Source: Gemmatimonadota bacterium
GTDB taxonomy: Bacteria > Gemmatimonadota > Gemmatimonadetes > Longimicrobiales > RSA9
Direction: 5' to 3'
Assembly (NCBI GenBank): GCA_016207445.1
Contig: JACQPS010000286.1
Coordinates: forward strand, 1-23,479
Length of the DNA: 23,479 nucleotides
The number at the start of each line of letters is the position of its first letter. The stretch's first letter is position 1. Of this stretch, positions 21,611 through 23,479 are shown one piece after another. A program made the translations under genes and the position numbers. Under the pieces are notes generated by a model. It saw nothing but the letters and a program-made list of their open reading frames with translations, was not told the origin of the DNA and made no database searches.

Positions 21611-23479
21611 TCACCCGTCCGAGAATCCGCGATAGAACGCCTCGAGCAGCGCCTTGATCTCCGCCCAGCTCCCCGTGCGCACCGGCGCCGGCGGCAGCGA
21701 TTCCAGGAAGTAGCGGCCGTAGTTCTGCTGGAGCACGCGCCGGTCGAGGAGCACGACCGCGCCCCGGTCGGTGCGGGAGCGAACCAGCCGGCCGAAGCCC
21801 TGCTTCAGGCGCAGGGCCGCGTGCGGCAGCAGGTACTCGTAGAATCCGCTGCCGCCGTCGCGCTCAATAGCCTCGATGCGCGCGGCCGTGAGCGGCTCGC
21901 CCGGCACTTTGAAGGGGAGCTTCGCGATCACGATGCCGCGCAGCGGCTGCCCGGGCACGTCCACCCCCTCCCAGAAAGATGCGACGCCGAGCAGCACCCC
22001 CCGCCCGGACGCGACGAAGCGCTCGAGCAGCTTCCGGCGCGGCGCATCCCCCTGCACCAGCAGCGGCCAGCGCTCTTCCATGCCGCGCTCGCGCAGCGCC
22101 TGCGCGACCGTGCGCAGCGAGCGGTAGGACGTGAACAGCACGAATAGCCCGCCGTCGCTCGCGGCGGCGACGTCGTGCACCACCGCCGCCGTGGCCGCAT
22201 CCAGCGCGGGATTCTCATCCGTGCGCGGGACGGGCAGGTCGGTCGGGATCGCGACCAGCGTCTGCTCCTCGAAGTCGAAGGGCGAGGCGAACAGGTGCTC
22301 CGCGATGCGGAGGCCGCCGCCCAGGCCCAGGCGCCGCCGCAGGAACTCGAAGCCGTCGCGGGTCGCGAGCGTGGCCGAGGTGAGCACGGCCGTGTCCACC
22401 CGCTCGAAGAGGGCGTCCCGCAGGATCTCCGACAGGTCCACGGGTGCGGCGCGCACCGCCACGTTCGGCTCGCGGCCACCGGCCGTCACGCCGCGCCGCT
22501 CGATCCAGCGCACCATCGGCACGGGGTCATCGGTGCGCGCGAAGGCCAGGCGCAGCGCGTCCAGCGCCGCGCGGGTCCTTCCCGCCGTGGCCTGGAGCTC
22601 GAGCAGCTCGCCTTCCAGCGCTTCGGCCGAGCGCCCGTCGCTCAGGATGCGCTCGCGCAGCGCCTCCAGCCCGCGTGCCAGCTCCTCGAGCACGAGCGTG
22701 AGCGACTCCGTCACCGGCCGGACCGCGTCGAGTCGCTCCGGGCCGCCCGGGCTGTCCAGGTCCAGCCGCAGCACGCCGTCCTCGGCCGCGGCGGCGAACA
22801 GCTCGAGCCGGCCGAACAGATCGACGGCCAGGGCGTGCGCTCGCTCCAGCAGCGGGCGCAGCTGCCCTGCGATGCTGCGCAGCACGTCGTCGCGCAGCAG
22901 ACCCGCCTCGGCCGTGCGCAGTCGCTGCTCCACGACCGCGAGCAGGCCCTTGCCGCGCCGGTCCAGCCGGCCCAGCAGCCGCAACAACCCACGGCGCGAC
23001 ACGCTCGCGCCCAGGTGCGACGTGGCCGCGTCCTCCAGGTTGTGCGCCTCGTCCAGGATCACGCGCGTGTACGGCGGCAGCACCGCGGGCGCGGTGTAGT
23101 TGCCCTGCGCCCGCCGCACGGCCAGGTCGCTGAAGAGCAGGTGATGATTGACGACGAGGACGTCCGCCGCCGCCGCGTCGCGCCGGGCACGCTGGTAGAA
23201 GCAGGCCTCGAAGTGCGGGCACTTCGCGCGCAGGCAGACGTCCGTCTCGCTGACCACCTCCTCCCACACCTCGGGCGCAGGCTCGAACGACAGGTCCTGC
23301 AGCGAGCCATCGCTCGTGTGCTCGAGCCACTCGAGCAACGCGTCCAGCTCCGTGCGCTGCCGCTCGTCGAACAGCACCGACTGCCCCTGCGCGGCGAGGT
23401 GCGCGCGCCGGATCGACACGTAGTTGCCGCGCCCCTTCACCAGCGCGAAACGGAATGGCGCCAGCGCCCGCTCCAGGAA
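21611..23479 (-). CDS. DinG/XPD-type ATP-dependent DNA helicase, N-terminus beyond the right edge
   Basis: This is a superfamily 2 DEAD2 helicase fragment of 622 visible residues. The frame runs in phase to the last base, so the Walker A region is outside. From the visible start: ALVKGRGNYVSIRR, then three cysteines (C82, C87 and C93 of the fragment, in DVCLRAKCPHFEAC), VVNHHLLFSDLA, DEAH in VILDEAHNLEDAA, the helicase domain 2 motifs FVLFTSYRSL, SFWEGVDVPG, IAKLPFKVP, and motif VI QGFGRLVRSRTDRGA. These match DinG/YoaA family helicases, which unwind DNA 5' to 3' and act in repair. The first Fe-S ligand position, normally a Cys after GR-N-Y-L, is Ser here. The gene converges with the lipoprotein gene. 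Confidence 0.93.
   Translation of the reverse strand, partial: FLERALAPFRFALVKGRGNYVSIRRAHLAAQGQSVLFDERQRTELDALLEWLEHTSDGSLQDLSFEPAPEVWEEVVSETDVCLRAKCPHFEACFYQRARRDAAAADVLVVNHHLLFSDLAVRRAQGNYTAPAVLPPYTRVILDEAHNLEDAATSHLGASVSRRGLLRLLGRLDRRGKGLLAVVEQRLRTAEAGLLRDDVLRSIAGQLRPLLERAHALAVDLFGRLELFAAAAEDGVLRLDLDSPGGPERLDAVRPVTESLTLVLEELARGLEALRERILSDGRSAEALEGELLELQATAGRTRAALDALRLAFARTDDPVPMVRWIERRGVTAGGREPNVAVRAAPVDLSEILRDALFERVDTAVLTSATLATRDGFEFLRRRLGLGGGLRIAEHLFASPFDFEEQTLVAIPTDLPVPRTDENPALDAATAAVVHDVAAASDGGLFVLFTSYRSLRTVAQALRERGMEERWPLLVQGDAPRRKLLERFVASGRGVLLGVASFWEGVDVPGQPLRGIVIAKLPFKVPGEPLTAARIEAIERDGGSGFYEYLLPHAALRLKQGFGRLVRSRTDRGAVVLLDRRVLQQNYGRYFLESLPPAPVRTGSWAEIKALLEAFYRGFSDG

Overview
The window is a very GC-rich, gene-dense bacterial chromosome segment. 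Gemmatimonadota or a close relative is the best guess. The reasons are the base composition, the pairing of a carboxypeptidase-regulatory-domain TonB-dependent receptor with a DUF4249-type lipoprotein, a GH57 branching enzyme, a putative DapL, and an Ig-like lipoprotein inside a valS operon. The lineage is an inference; no rRNA or tRNA gene is present to settle it. Nearly all of it reads as ordinary chromosomal housekeeping sequence, and I see no prophage, insertion sequence, CRISPR array or defence island.

Left to right: 1-220 holds two 14-bp tandem repeat arrays in opposite orientation, lying just downstream of purH. Next come minus-strand clusters. The first is MBL-fold hydrolase, purN, purH (late de novo purine synthesis, with a GTGA start/stop overlap between the first two). 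The second is khtT-khtU, a K+/H+ antiporter regulator and transporter pair. Upstream of it is an A-type Fe-S assembly gene (IscA/ErpA family) with a near-consensus promoter and a terminator-like hairpin after it. The fourth is a tightly coupled set: valS, Ig-like lipoprotein, selA, gmhB-like phosphatase. Adjacent genes in this set overlap by 4, 4 and 14 bp.

Beyond valS a BON-domain membrane protein (minus) diverges from a GH57 glucan branching enzyme (plus). The latter converges on an MDR-family quinone oxidoreductase. A minus-strand set then follows in transcription order: FAH-family hydrolase, DapL-like aminotransferase, and an unrecognised membrane protein whose single helix carries a TonB-like SxxxH motif. 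Divergent from it on the plus strand is an outer-membrane TonB-dependent receptor translationally coupled to a TTG-initiated DUF4249-like lipoprotein. The window closes with a DinG-like helicase (minus) cut by the right edge. Its first Fe-S cysteine position appears to be serine.

The most unusual signals are structural rather than new gene systems. They are the phased inverted 14-bp arrays at the left edge, a short GTCGCC-type minisatellite inside the valS editing region, a compact hairpin with possible branching between the BON gene and valS, and a terminator-like hairpin abutting the khtT ribosome binding site. I found no convincing new multi-gene system.
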